Source of the DNA: Spartinivicinus ruber
Lineage (GTDB): Bacteria; Pseudomonadota; Gammaproteobacteria; Pseudomonadales; Zooshikellaceae
Length of the DNA: 64,000 nt
NCBI RefSeq assembly: GCF_011009015.1
Contig: NZ_CP048878.1
Location: 6,171,001-6,235,000 of the forward strand
Reading direction: 5' to 3'
Shown here: one piece after another, positions 55,501 to 62,988 of the stretch
How the letters are laid out: the number at the start of each line of letters is the position of its first letter
Numbering within the stretch: position 1 is the stretch's first letter
The notes under the pieces: generated by a model
What the model was told of the DNA's origin: nothing
Seen by the model: only the letters and a program-made list of their open reading frames with translations
Databases searched by the model: none
Position numbers and translations under genes: made by a program

Positions 55501-55582
55501 ATTGCTGACCATTGTAGGTAAAGCGAATGGGGTGGTTGCGGTTTATTCTGCCGCCCTGATTTAAGCGATTAACTTGGCTCAC
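52562..55582 (-). CDS. soxA: Sarcosine oxidase alpha subunit
   Basis: A protein of 1006 residues, full length. It has an N-terminal domain like a plant-type ferredoxin fold (RFTYNGQQYQGFEGDTIASAL), the dinucleotide-binding DVLVVGGGPAGLAATLAAAR (about 173-192), a second nucleotide region near 320-350, and a GcvT/aminomethyltransferase domain from about 620 to 1000 (GTETMHVLRAEKGF near 885) that binds tetrahydrofolate. It takes the methyl group of sarcosine as methylene-THF. The start is GTG at 55582; this G is also the last base of the soxD TAG codon, and GGAGGGAGAG lies just upstream. Confidence 0.95.
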   Translation of the reverse strand: MSQVNRLNQGGRINRNHPIRFTYNGQQYQGFEGDTIASALLANGVDIVGRSFKYSRPRGIVGVGSEEPNAILQVGSTEATSIPNLRATQTELYDGLVCESVSGWPSAENDVMGLVGKLGGNMMPPGFYYKTFMYPESQWLTYEKYIRKAAGLGRVPQETDPDRYDKMHHHCDVLVVGGGPAGLAATLAAARTGARVILADEQSEWGGYLLNNTETLDGLPASQWVSKVIGELGSLANVNLLSRTTALGYYDHNLVALVERCTDHVGENQPGVRQRLHNVRASQVILAAGAQERPLVFGNNDRPGCMLASAVATYINRYGVVPGNKLVLMTTNDYAYQTALDWQATGREVALIVDTRANPQGELVKQAISKGIRVLTGHGVINVKGSKRVKAIEVAPLSADGHQLTGSAEQYECDTVASSGGWSPVVHLSCHTGSRPVWRDEIGGFIPGETHQAQWCVGGIQGTYSLEKALQEGVDTGLQAAVESGFGKGDQTIELPKTNEPTVEQGQLLFHIPHHQPSSRAPKQFVDYQTDVTAAAIELAAREGFESVEHVKRYTAMGFGTDQGKLGNINGMAVLAKALGKTLAETGTTIFRPSYTPTTFGALTGREVGELFDPKRYTAMHSWHEANGALFEDVGQWKRPWYYPKPGETMHEAVARECLATRNSVGVLDASTLGKIDIQGPDAREFLNRIYTNAWSKLAVGRCRYGLMLKEDGMVFDDGVNSCLGENHFLLTTTSGGAAGVLEWLENWHQTEWPELEVYFNSVTDHWATISMSGPNSRKVLEKICSDVDLSNEAFPFMSWKEATVAGVKARVFRISFTGELSFEINVQANYGHYVWEQVMAAGAEFGITPYGTETMHVLRAEKGFIVVGQDTDGSVTPFDLGMDWAVGKNKPFSFIGKRSMDRSDCIRVDRKQFVGLKPKDPNAVLPEGAQLVLNPDQPKPMAMIGHVTSSYQSACLGYSMALAVVKGGHHKMGETVFAPLADGRTIEAEICSPIFLDPKGERQNV

Positions 55583-55875
55583 TACTGCTCTCCCTCCGCT
55601 GTTACCTGAGGCTTATCCCCCATTTTGTAGCTTTCTAGAATTTGATAGGTCACGGTATTTCGCGTCACATTAAAAAATCGTCGACAACCTGCAGTGTGAT
55701 ACCAGCGCTCATGATGCAGGCCCCGTGGGTTTTTACGGAAGAATAAATAGTCTCCCCACTCTTCATCAGAGAGCGTTTCAGGGTTTTCTGGTCGGACAAT
55801 ATGCGCTTCCCCAGCGTAATGAAACTCGTCTTCTTCGCGGGTTTCCTGGCAATAAGGACAGTGTATTTGCAACAT
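55582..55875 (-). CDS. soxD: Sarcosine oxidase delta subunit
   Basis: A protein of 97 residues. The zinc-binding opening IHCPYCQETREEDEFHYAGEA and the later HHERWYHTAGCRRFFNVTRNT are characteristic of SoxD; three cysteines and a histidine ligate zinc. It is a structural subunit of the heterotetrameric oxidase. GGAGGG lies 8 nt before the ATG. It sits 15 bp after soxB and touches soxA by 1 bp. Confidence 0.95.
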   Translation of the reverse strand: MLQIHCPYCQETREEDEFHYAGEAHIVRPENPETLSDEEWGDYLFFRKNPRGLHHERWYHTAGCRRFFNVTRNTVTYQILESYKMGDKPQVTAEGEQ

Positions 55876-55890
55876 CTTCAGTTCCCTCCG

Positions 55891-57141
55891 CTAGTGTGCT
55901 ACGCCAGCAGCGCCGTGTTCATCGATCAAATGGCCTGTGTAGAAGCGGTCAATATTGAATGGAGCCGCTAATGTATGTGGGTTATCGTTTGCAATGGTAT
56001 GGGCAAATACATGACCAGAACCTGGCGTTGCCTTAAAGCCACCAGTTCCCCAGCCACAGTTGAAATACAAACCAGGAATATCGGTTTTACTGATAATGGG
56101 GCAGGCATCTGGGCAGGTATCAACAATGCCACCCCAGTGGCGGTTCATTCGTACCCGGCTAAAAATAGGGAACATTTCAACTATGGCAGCAACCGTATGT
56201 TGAATAGTGGCAAAAGAGCCGCGTTGGCCATAACCGTTATAGCTATCGATACCAGCCCCAATAACCAAGTCGCCTTTATCTGACTGGCTGACATAACCGT
56301 GTACGTGGTTAGACATAACCACAGTATCAAGGATTGGCTTGAGCGGTTCTGATACTAGAGCTTGCAGGGGGTGGGACTCCAGTGGTAAACGCATTCCTAC
56401 CATGGAGGCTAATACGCCAGAATTGCCTGCTACTACACAGCCGACTTTTTTCGCACCAATAAATCCATTTTTGGTTTCGACGCCGCAAACTACGCCATTT
56501 TGCCGGCGAATGCCTGTGACTTCAGTCTGCTGAATTAAATCAACACCTAAGGCATCGGCTGCTCTCGCAAAACCCCATGCTACCGCATCGTGACGGGCAA
56601 CACCACCGCGAGGCTGCCAAGATGCCCCTAGTACCGGATACCGGGCATTGGAAGAACAGTTAAGAATTGGTACCAACTCTTGTACTTGTTGGGTATGTAA
56701 AACTTCAGAATCAATACCATTAAGACGGTTTGCATTTACTCGGCGCTCGATATCCCGCATATCTTGCAAAGTATGGCCAAGGTTTAAAACGCCACGCTGG
56801 CTAAACATCAGGTTATAGTTCAGATCTTGTGATAAGCCTTCCCAGAGTTTTAAGGCATGCTCATAAAGCAGTGCCGCTTCGTCCCATAAATAATTAGAAC
56901 GAACGATGGTGGTGTTACGTGCAGTATTGCCTCCTCCCAAGTAGCCTTTTTCAATAACGGCTACATTGGTAATGCCACATTCTTTGGCAAGGTAATAAGC
57001 AGTTGCTAAACCATGGCCACCACCACCAATAATAACCACATCATAATTTGATTTGGGGGTGGGGTTGCGCCATACCCGTTGCCAATTTTCGTGGTAGCTT
57101 AAGGCGTGCTTGAGCAGGCCAAAACCTGAGTATTTTTCCAT
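55891..57141 (-). CDS. soxB: Sarcosine oxidase beta subunit
   Basis: A protein of 416 residues of the D-amino-acid-oxidase-like family. The FAD-binding [18 protein letters not shown] is at about 34-51. The segment [16 protein letters not shown], a central [20 protein letters not shown], and [18 protein letters not shown] with [15 protein letters not shown] near the end are standard for SoxB. It holds the active site where sarcosine is oxidised, with covalent FMN. It is the first gene of the sox operon; no strong ribosome-binding site precedes the ATG. There is no glyA upstream or purU downstream, unlike the Pseudomonas cluster. Confidence 0.95.
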   Translation of the reverse strand: MEKYSGFGLLKHALSYHENWQRVWRNPTPKSNYDVVIIGGGGHGLATAYYLAKECGITNVAVIEKGYLGGGNTARNTTIVRSNYLWDEAALLYEHALKLWEGLSQDLNYNLMFSQRGVLNLGHTLQDMRDIERRVNANRLNGIDSEVLHTQQVQELVPILNCSSNARYPVLGASWQPRGGVARHDAVAWGFARAADALGVDLIQQTEVTGIRRQNGVVCGVETKNGFIGAKKVGCVVAGNSGVLASMVGMRLPLESHPLQALVSEPLKPILDTVVMSNHVHGYVSQSDKGDLVIGAGIDSYNGYGQRGSFATIQHTVAAIVEMFPIFSRVRMNRHWGGIVDTCPDACPIISKTDIPGLYFNCGWGTGGFKATPGSGHVFAHTIANDNPHTLAAPFNIDRFYTGHLIDEHGAAGVAH

Positions 57142-57256
57142 ATTTTTATTTACCTACTCGCTTAGCTCCCACTGAGGCTGTTACAAAAGCAGTGTTCGTG
57201 AGAGGGGTTACTTCACACAGTTTGAATAGAAAACAAGTGTTGTGTATGAAAATGGT

Positions 57257-58342
57257 TTAGAAGTCGACAACAACATCGCCAGTAGGTACACTGCAACAGC
57301 TTAAAATATAGCCTTCAGCAATGTCCTCATCAGTTATACCACCGCTGTGGTTCATCGAAACCTCGCCAGACTTTTTCAAAACTTTACAGGTACCACAAAG
57401 CCCCATACCACAAGCCCTTGGCATGTGCAAGCCCACTTTACCAGCAGCCTGGTGAATAGTTTCACCAGGTAGTATTTCGGCGACTTTTTCTGAAGCAGCA
57501 AATTCAACAGTGATAAGCTCTGATTCGTCGAATGTAACTTCTACATAATTGGCTGCGTCTTCAGGATTCTCTTCTGGTGCTGTGATAAAGCTTTCTTCGT
57601 GGTATCGACTCATGTCGAAACCAACCTCTTGCAGCATTTGCTGGACAGCTGCCATATATGGGCCAGGACCACAGCAAAAAATTTCTCTTTCTAATAAGTC
57701 AGGGGTTGTTGCATCAAGAATATTGTTATGGAGAAAACCCCGGTAGCCATACCAGCTTTGGCCAGGCTCAATTTTTTCGCAAATAACGACCAATTTAAAA
57801 TTTGGCATTACTGCATCAAGCCGGGTTAGTTCTTCTAAAAATAAAATGTCAGAAGGTGTTCTAGCACTATGGATAAACACCACATCAACATCAGCCATAG
57901 TATCAGCCCACCAACGAGCCATTGACATAACAGGGGTAATGCCTACACCTCCTGAAAGTAAAAGTACTTTTTCAGCAGGGTAATCAATGTTGGTAAATAT
58001 GCCTGCAGGGCCCTGAATTTCAAGGGTGTCACCTACACTCAAGTTGTCGTGTAGCCAGTTAGAAATAAACCCGTCGGGCACACGTTTAACAGCAATAGCA
58101 AAGCAGTATGGGCGAGAAGGAGAAGTAACTATGGTATAGCAGCGCTGAAGAGGCTTTCCATTAATAGTGAGATTCAGTGTTACAAACTGCCCAGGCTTAA
58201 AGTGAAATATCATTGGCTTCTCAGTTTGAAACCAAAAAGACATCACATCATGGGTTTCAGGAATCACAGCCACACAACGCACACTTAAGGTACCTGGCTG
58301 CCACACATCTAATGCAGTTGGATTGGCGAAGGCTTCGGTCAT
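57257..58342 (-). CDS. gbcB: Glycine betaine demethylase reductase subunit GbcB
   Basis: A protein of 361 residues. It has an FAD-binding ferredoxin-reductase domain (RCYTIVTSP, about 67-75), an NAD-binding domain (LLSGGVGITPVMSMARWW), and a C-terminal plant-type [2Fe-2S] ferredoxin with ACGMGLCGTCKVL and a final SCC (about 308-352). It supplies electrons from NADH to the Rieske oxygenase GbcA for removal of the first methyl of glycine betaine. It is divergent from gbcA with a 498-bp shared control region, as in Pseudomonas. AGAGAG precedes the ATG. Confidence 0.94.
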   Translation of the reverse strand: MTEAFANPTALDVWQPGTLSVRCVAVIPETHDVMSFWFQTEKPMIFHFKPGQFVTLNLTINGKPLQRCYTIVTSPSRPYCFAIAVKRVPDGFISNWLHDNLSVGDTLEIQGPAGIFTNIDYPAEKVLLLSGGVGITPVMSMARWWADTMADVDVVFIHSARTPSDILFLEELTRLDAVMPNFKLVVICEKIEPGQSWYGYRGFLHNNILDATTPDLLEREIFCCGPGPYMAAVQQMLQEVGFDMSRYHEESFITAPEENPEDAANYVEVTFDESELITVEFAASEKVAEILPGETIHQAAGKVGLHMPRACGMGLCGTCKVLKKSGEVSMNHSGGITDEDIAEGYILSCCSVPTGDVVVDF

Positions 58343-58840
58343 GTCACTGCTCTCTTCCGTTTAGCGGTTATTTCTTATTGGGTCTTTATTGCTTGATCTT
58401 TTAGTGTTGAAGCAATTTTGACTATTTATGACTTTACTGGATTTTGGGTCAGGGGCTGGAAGTGAGGTTACCTAAAAACGACCTACAAATAGTTTTTGCA
58501 GCCGATAGTTAGCCCTTGCCTTATTCGCGTCGGAAACCAACTTCTGCCAGGTCGCTTTTAACTATGTTATTAGTAGGTTTATTAATCAGAATGCCTACAA
58601 TTAACAATGTGCCTCTAAGTACCTAGTGATGCAGTCATGCACCTGATAGCAAATGAGTTAATTGCCTGCTAAATGCCACTTATTTCATAACAGGCGCCAC
58701 TAGAGTATGAGTGCTCATGCCAATAACATGAGCAGTATAAAAATAAGCCAATGCCAATATTAGAGGTGCTTAAACTTACGGACGATTTAGCCTACAACAA
58801 ATGTTGCCGTATATATAACAAATAATGATGAGGTATCACT
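58343..58840. promoter_or_regulatory. Divergent control region of gbcA and gbcB with an inverted repeat
   Basis: 498 bp with no gene. Positions 58712-58734 hold a perfect inverted repeat TGCTCATG-CCAATAA-CATGAGCA, 107 bp before the gbcA start. This is the region where GbdR is expected to act. The repeat may be an operator for it or another factor; I did not find the same arms before soxB, dgc or gbdR. Confidence 0.5.
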
Positions 58841-60109
58841 ATGGGTAACTTGATTGATATCAAGCAGCTTTCCAGCACAAGCATTACTCGTCTGGATGTA
58901 GCCAAAATGCTGCAAGATCGTGACCCAGCCTACTCCCTGCCCCAACCTTTTTATAATGATCCTCATCTCTTTCAAATTGATATGGAAGAGATTTTTTGTA
59001 AAGAGTGGCTGTTTGTAGGTTTAACTTGCGAAGTACCTGCAAAAGGTAATTTCTTTACGGTCGATATCGGTAATAATCCGATACTTGTTGTAAGAAATCA
59101 GCATAACGAAATACAGGCATTCCATAATGTGTGTAGACACCGTGGCTCTAAAGTTTGCTTGCAGCCTAAAGGTAAAGTCGCAAAGTTAGTATGTCCATAC
59201 CATCAATGGACTTATGAACTTGATGGTCAACTCATTTTTGCTGGCACAGAAATGGGAGACGACTTCTGTAAGAGTAACTTTTCATTAAAGCCTGTCCATG
59301 TCAAAACAGCTGGCGGCTATATTTTTATTTCTTTAGCTGAATACCCTCCAGAAATAGATTCTTTTATTAATGATTTAGAACACTACCTAGAACCTTATGA
59401 CTTAGAAAATGCAAAAGTAGCGGTAGAGTCCAATATTGTTGAAAAGGCTAACTGGAAGCTGGTCATTGAAAACAACCGTGAGTGTTATCACTGTAATGGT
59501 TCACACCCAGAATTACTCAACAGTTTATTAGAATGGGATGACACCACTGACCCCCGTGCATCAGATGAATTTAAGGCTCATGTTGCCCGTAAACAGGCGG
59601 ATTGGGAAGCAGAAAAAATCCCTCATCAACATGTTTCTCATGGTTTAAGAAACCGAATTGTGAGAATGCCACTAATGGAAGGAACAGTTTCCATGACCAT
59701 GGATGGCAAGCCAGGCTGCAAAAAACTGATGGGGCGTATTAAAAGCCCTGACTTAGGCTCAATGCGGATATTGCATTTGCCTAACTCATGGAACCACGCG
59801 ATGGGTGATCATTTAATTGCATTTATCGTTACACCACTAAGTCCTCAGGAAACTTTAGTCACCACTAAATGGCTGGTTCACAAAGATGCTGTGGAAGGTG
59901 TTGATTATGACGCAGCAAACCTGAGAAAAGTATGGGATGCCACTAACTCCCAAGATAGAAAGCTTGCTGAAGATAACCAATTAGGGATTAACTCGATGGC
60001 CTATGAGCCTGGCCCTTACTCAAAAACATATGAGTTTGGAGTGATTAACTTTTTAAATTGGTATAGCGAATCAATGCTTAACCATTTAGGAACCCAGCAT
60101 AGCGAATAA
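58841..60109 (+). CDS. gbcA: Glycine betaine demethylase oxygenase subunit GbcA (Rieske)
   Basis: A protein of 422 residues. The Rieske [2Fe-2S] domain has CRH at 98-100 and CPYH at 118-121. The catalytic iron domain has ENNRECYHCNGSH (about 210-222) with His217 and His222 as ligands, and a late Asp is expected. It hydroxylates a methyl group of glycine betaine, giving dimethylglycine and formaldehyde, with electrons from GbcB. ATGAGG lies 7 nt before the ATG. A hairpin without T-run follows the stop. Length and motifs match Pseudomonas GbcA; stachydrine-type relatives are the main alternative, but the adjacent gbcB, dgc and sox genes favour betaine. Confidence 0.94.
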   Translation: MGNLIDIKQLSSTSITRLDVAKMLQDRDPAYSLPQPFYNDPHLFQIDMEEIFCKEWLFVGLTCEVPAKGNFFTVDIGNNPILVVRNQHNEIQAFHNVCRHRGSKVCLQPKGKVAKLVCPYHQWTYELDGQLIFAGTEMGDDFCKSNFSLKPVHVKTAGGYIFISLAEYPPEIDSFINDLEHYLEPYDLENAKVAVESNIVEKANWKLVIENNRECYHCNGSHPELLNSLLEWDDTTDPRASDEFKAHVARKQADWEAEKIPHQHVSHGLRNRIVRMPLMEGTVSMTMDGKPGCKKLMGRIKSPDLGSMRILHLPNSWNHAMGDHLIAFIVTPLSPQETLVTTKWLVHKDAVEGVDYDAANLRKVWDATNSQDRKLAEDNQLGINSMAYEPGPYSKTYEFGVINFLNWYSESMLNHLGTQHSE

Positions 60110-60846
60110 CTATAGAGCACTACTAAAAACGTGGACCTCATAAAAGTGGGGTCCACAAACTAACAAGATCTCCTTTAAGGTTTCTTTCATTTTAATCAAA
60201 ACAGAACTACCCCTACCCATCAGTCTTCTTTGTTTTGTATTCCCCCTAAATAGCCCTTAAGCTTATTTATTTTCGGCCTGCTTATCTCCTTTCATTATCT
60301 ACATCAAAAAAAATGGTATAACTCTTTCTTAAACAAACTCACACTGTCGATTTTATTTAGAATTGATGTCTCATTTTTCAATCATTAGATGAAACAAGGT
60401 TGTTTAGTTGCCGTTCTATTTAATGAGTTATTCTTGAGTGGCAATTTAGCTTAAGAGTTATTAATAAAATTAGTTTATAAAAGGTAGGTTAAAAAAATAA
60501 TAAGTTATCTATTACTATCTTAGATCCATTAAATTGAAAAGTGTTTGCAGCTCATTATTGAGCAATGACTATTGATGTGAGCTTTATCCATCAAACTTTT
60601 ATTGCATTTGATTTTTAATAAAGAAGACATTTATGCTCTTTATTGAAGTCTATAGCTGGATTTTCTTCTCACTCAAAACATTAACAAAAACTCAAACACT
60701 AATCACAAAAGCACAAAATATAAGTTAAATTTAATAATCACACCTTAAAAGATTGCTTAGATTAAAGAAAAAATGATTTACATAAAATATACATAACCTT
60801 TGAAAGTATTTTTGTTGAGTGATATTTCCAGTCAGGTGTAGTGTTT
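60110..60846. other. Long AT-rich spacer before the adenylation gene
   Basis: Apart from the gbcA hairpin, this 737-bp region has no open frame with coding character. It probably contains the promoter and a long leader for the adenylation-enzyme gene. AGGTG lies 8 nt before the chosen start at 60847. Confidence 0.4.
60131..60156 (+). terminator. Hairpin downstream of gbcA
   Basis: GTGGACC and GGTCCAC form a 7-bp perfect stem around a 12-bp loop, 22 bp past the gbcA stop. It lacks a T-run, so it is a weak terminator or a processing or stability hairpin. Confidence 0.5.
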
Positions 60847-62988
60847 ATGAACATCGAGCAAGTTGTACAGGCCGGTTTAAAAATTAAAGAAAAAGGTATG
60901 GTGGTCACAGGAGCTTCGTTAAAAGAGCAGCTAAAACATAGTGACCCAAGAACCCTAATGTCAATTTGGCTGAAAAACAGCCCAAGAAAAGACTCAAAAG
61001 CTAACGTCAGGATTTCTAAGAACATCAACCCAGATACCTATCCCCATAACGAACACTTGCAACAACCAGAGGATTTATATAAAAAGATTATTCATGATAT
61101 TTGTGAAGACTCTTCTGAAATAATTAATCATCTAGAAAGCAAACTAAAACTAACAGAAAATAAAATAAGTGATATTAACAATAAGTTAAACCTCGCAGAG
61201 CATGAATTAATTAAAAATAAACACGTAGTTACTGTTATAGGCTCCGTATTAAATAAATTAAATGACAAACACTTTATTGAGAGTAAGAATACAAGTGATC
61301 TTGCAGATATAATAAGTCAAGAACTGTCGGCTATTCATTGGAGCGAAACCAATAATACCGCTTCAACCAACAATTTAGCACAAAAAACAAATAGCCAGAC
61401 AAGAAAGCTCTCTTTCTTACAACAAGCTATTAGTAATCTTAATCACCACGACCAGTATTTATTTGAGCAATTTGGCCAAGGCCCCATTAAGGCTATTCCA
61501 TATACCTGTATCCACCATGCCTTTGAGCAACAGGCTACAGTACAACCAAATGCCATTGCAGCAGAATATTTAGGGCAATCAATTAGTTATCAAGCACTTA
61601 ACCATCAAGCTAATCGACTTGCTATGTTGTTGAAAAAGCAAGGTGTAAAAAAAGGCGATAATGTTGCTTTGTTTTTGGAACGTTCTATTCCGATGTTAGT
61701 TGGAATTTTTGCAGTACTTAAACTAGGTGCAGCATATGTGCCACAGCATGTAGGAGTTGCTCCAGAAAAGCAGCTAAAACATGTCATTAAAGCAGCAAAG
61801 ACAAAGATTATTTTAACACTCTCAAAATTAAAACCTCTTATTCCCGTACCAGCAGAGCACACTTGTATTGCAATTGATGAAATCATGCAATCACCACTAA
61901 ACGATGAAGTGGCTGATCAAAACCCTCAAATCGAAATTCAAGCCAGCGACAACTGCTTTATTTTATTTACTTCAGGCACAACCGGCTCTCCAAATGGCGT
62001 GCAAGTAACTCATGGCAATGTCTGTAATATTATTTTAACTGAGCCTGGTAATTTGGGAATTAAACCAGGAATGAAAGTAGCGCAAATTCTCAGTATTGCC
62101 TTTGATATGGCTGCGTGGGAAATACTAGGGTGTTTAACCCACGGCGCAACATTAGTAATTCGAGGGAAAAATATTCAACAAGCGGTACAGCAAGCAGATG
62201 TAGTAATTGCAACACCTTCAGTGCTTGGCTCTCTAGACGTTGCCCAGTGTCATAATGTGAAAGTTGTGGCTGTTGCGGGTGAGCCCTGCCCTAAACCGTT
62301 GGCAGATAAATGGGCTGCTTTTTGCAAATTCCATAACTCCTGCGGACCAACTGAAACCACAATAGTTAATACCGTACAGCATTATCATAAGGACTCTAAA
62401 GCGCTTACCATTGGTAAACCGACCCCAAATAATACCGTGTACATTCTTGATAACAATATGCAACCCTGCGCAATTGGCGAAGTAGGAGAAATGTGGGCTG
62501 GTGGAGATTGTGTTACAGCAGGCTATTTAGATAACCCAGAATTAAATAAAGAACGTTATGCTCCAGACCCTTTTCTTGGTAATGGACAAATAATGTTTCG
62601 CACTCGAGACCTTGGTCGATGGACCAAAAATGGTGAGCTGGAGCATTTCGGTAGAGTTGATGATCAAGTCAAAATTCGCGGTTTTCGAGTTGAACTTGAC
62701 TCTGTATCAGCAGTTTTGGAAAAGGTACCCAGTTGCACCCAAGCCGTTACATTAAAACTGGATTGCCGTCATCTGGTTGCTTTTGTTAGCCCACAAAGTG
62801 TTGATACAGAAGCAGCAAAACTAGTGATTGCAGATTCCCTTCCTTACTATTGCGTACCATCCATGATTTTCGCAATTGATAAGTTACCTAAAACCAGTCG
62901 AGGCAAAGTAGATAAAAGAGAGTTGCTGAAAATTGCCCAACAACATCACGACCAGCAACAACCAGAAATGATAAAGGAGACATCATAA
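60847..62988 (+). CDS. Stand-alone amino-acid adenylation enzyme with KfrA-like N-terminus and coiled coil
   Basis: A protein of 713 residues. Residues 1-45 resemble the KfrA-type DNA-binding N-terminus (VVQAGLKIKEKGMVVTGASL). A coiled coil follows (about 75-130), then an AMP-forming adenylation domain (about 215-700). Motifs include FTSGTTGSPNGV (about 374), FDMAAWE with the Asp used for alpha-amino recognition, NSCGPTETT (about 496), RTRDLGRW, GRVDDQVKIRGFRVE (about 601-615) and PKTSRGKVDK with the catalytic Lys (about 680-689). It should activate an amino acid as its adenylate. There is no carrier (PCP) domain or condensation domain after it. Its stop overlaps the next start (TAATG), so it is coupled to the membrane protein. 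I chose ATG 60847; a GTG at 60841 lacks space for a ribosome-binding site. Confidence 0.85.
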   Translation: MNIEQVVQAGLKIKEKGMVVTGASLKEQLKHSDPRTLMSIWLKNSPRKDSKANVRISKNINPDTYPHNEHLQQPEDLYKKIIHDICEDSSEIINHLESKLKLTENKISDINNKLNLAEHELIKNKHVVTVIGSVLNKLNDKHFIESKNTSDLADIISQELSAIHWSETNNTASTNNLAQKTNSQTRKLSFLQQAISNLNHHDQYLFEQFGQGPIKAIPYTCIHHAFEQQATVQPNAIAAEYLGQSISYQALNHQANRLAMLLKKQGVKKGDNVALFLERSIPMLVGIFAVLKLGAAYVPQHVGVAPEKQLKHVIKAAKTKIILTLSKLKPLIPVPAEHTCIAIDEIMQSPLNDEVADQNPQIEIQASDNCFILFTSGTTGSPNGVQVTHGNVCNIILTEPGNLGIKPGMKVAQILSIAFDMAAWEILGCLTHGATLVIRGKNIQQAVQQADVVIATPSVLGSLDVAQCHNVKVVAVAGEPCPKPLADKWAAFCKFHNSCGPTETTIVNTVQHYHKDSKALTIGKPTPNNTVYILDNNMQPCAIGEVGEMWAGGDCVTAGYLDNPELNKERYAPDPFLGNGQIMFRTRDLGRWTKNGELEHFGRVDDQVKIRGFRVELDSVSAVLEKVPSCTQAVTLKLDCRHLVAFVSPQSVDTEAAKLVIADSLPYYCVPSMIFAIDKLPKTSRGKVDKRELLKIAQQHHDQQQPEMIKETS

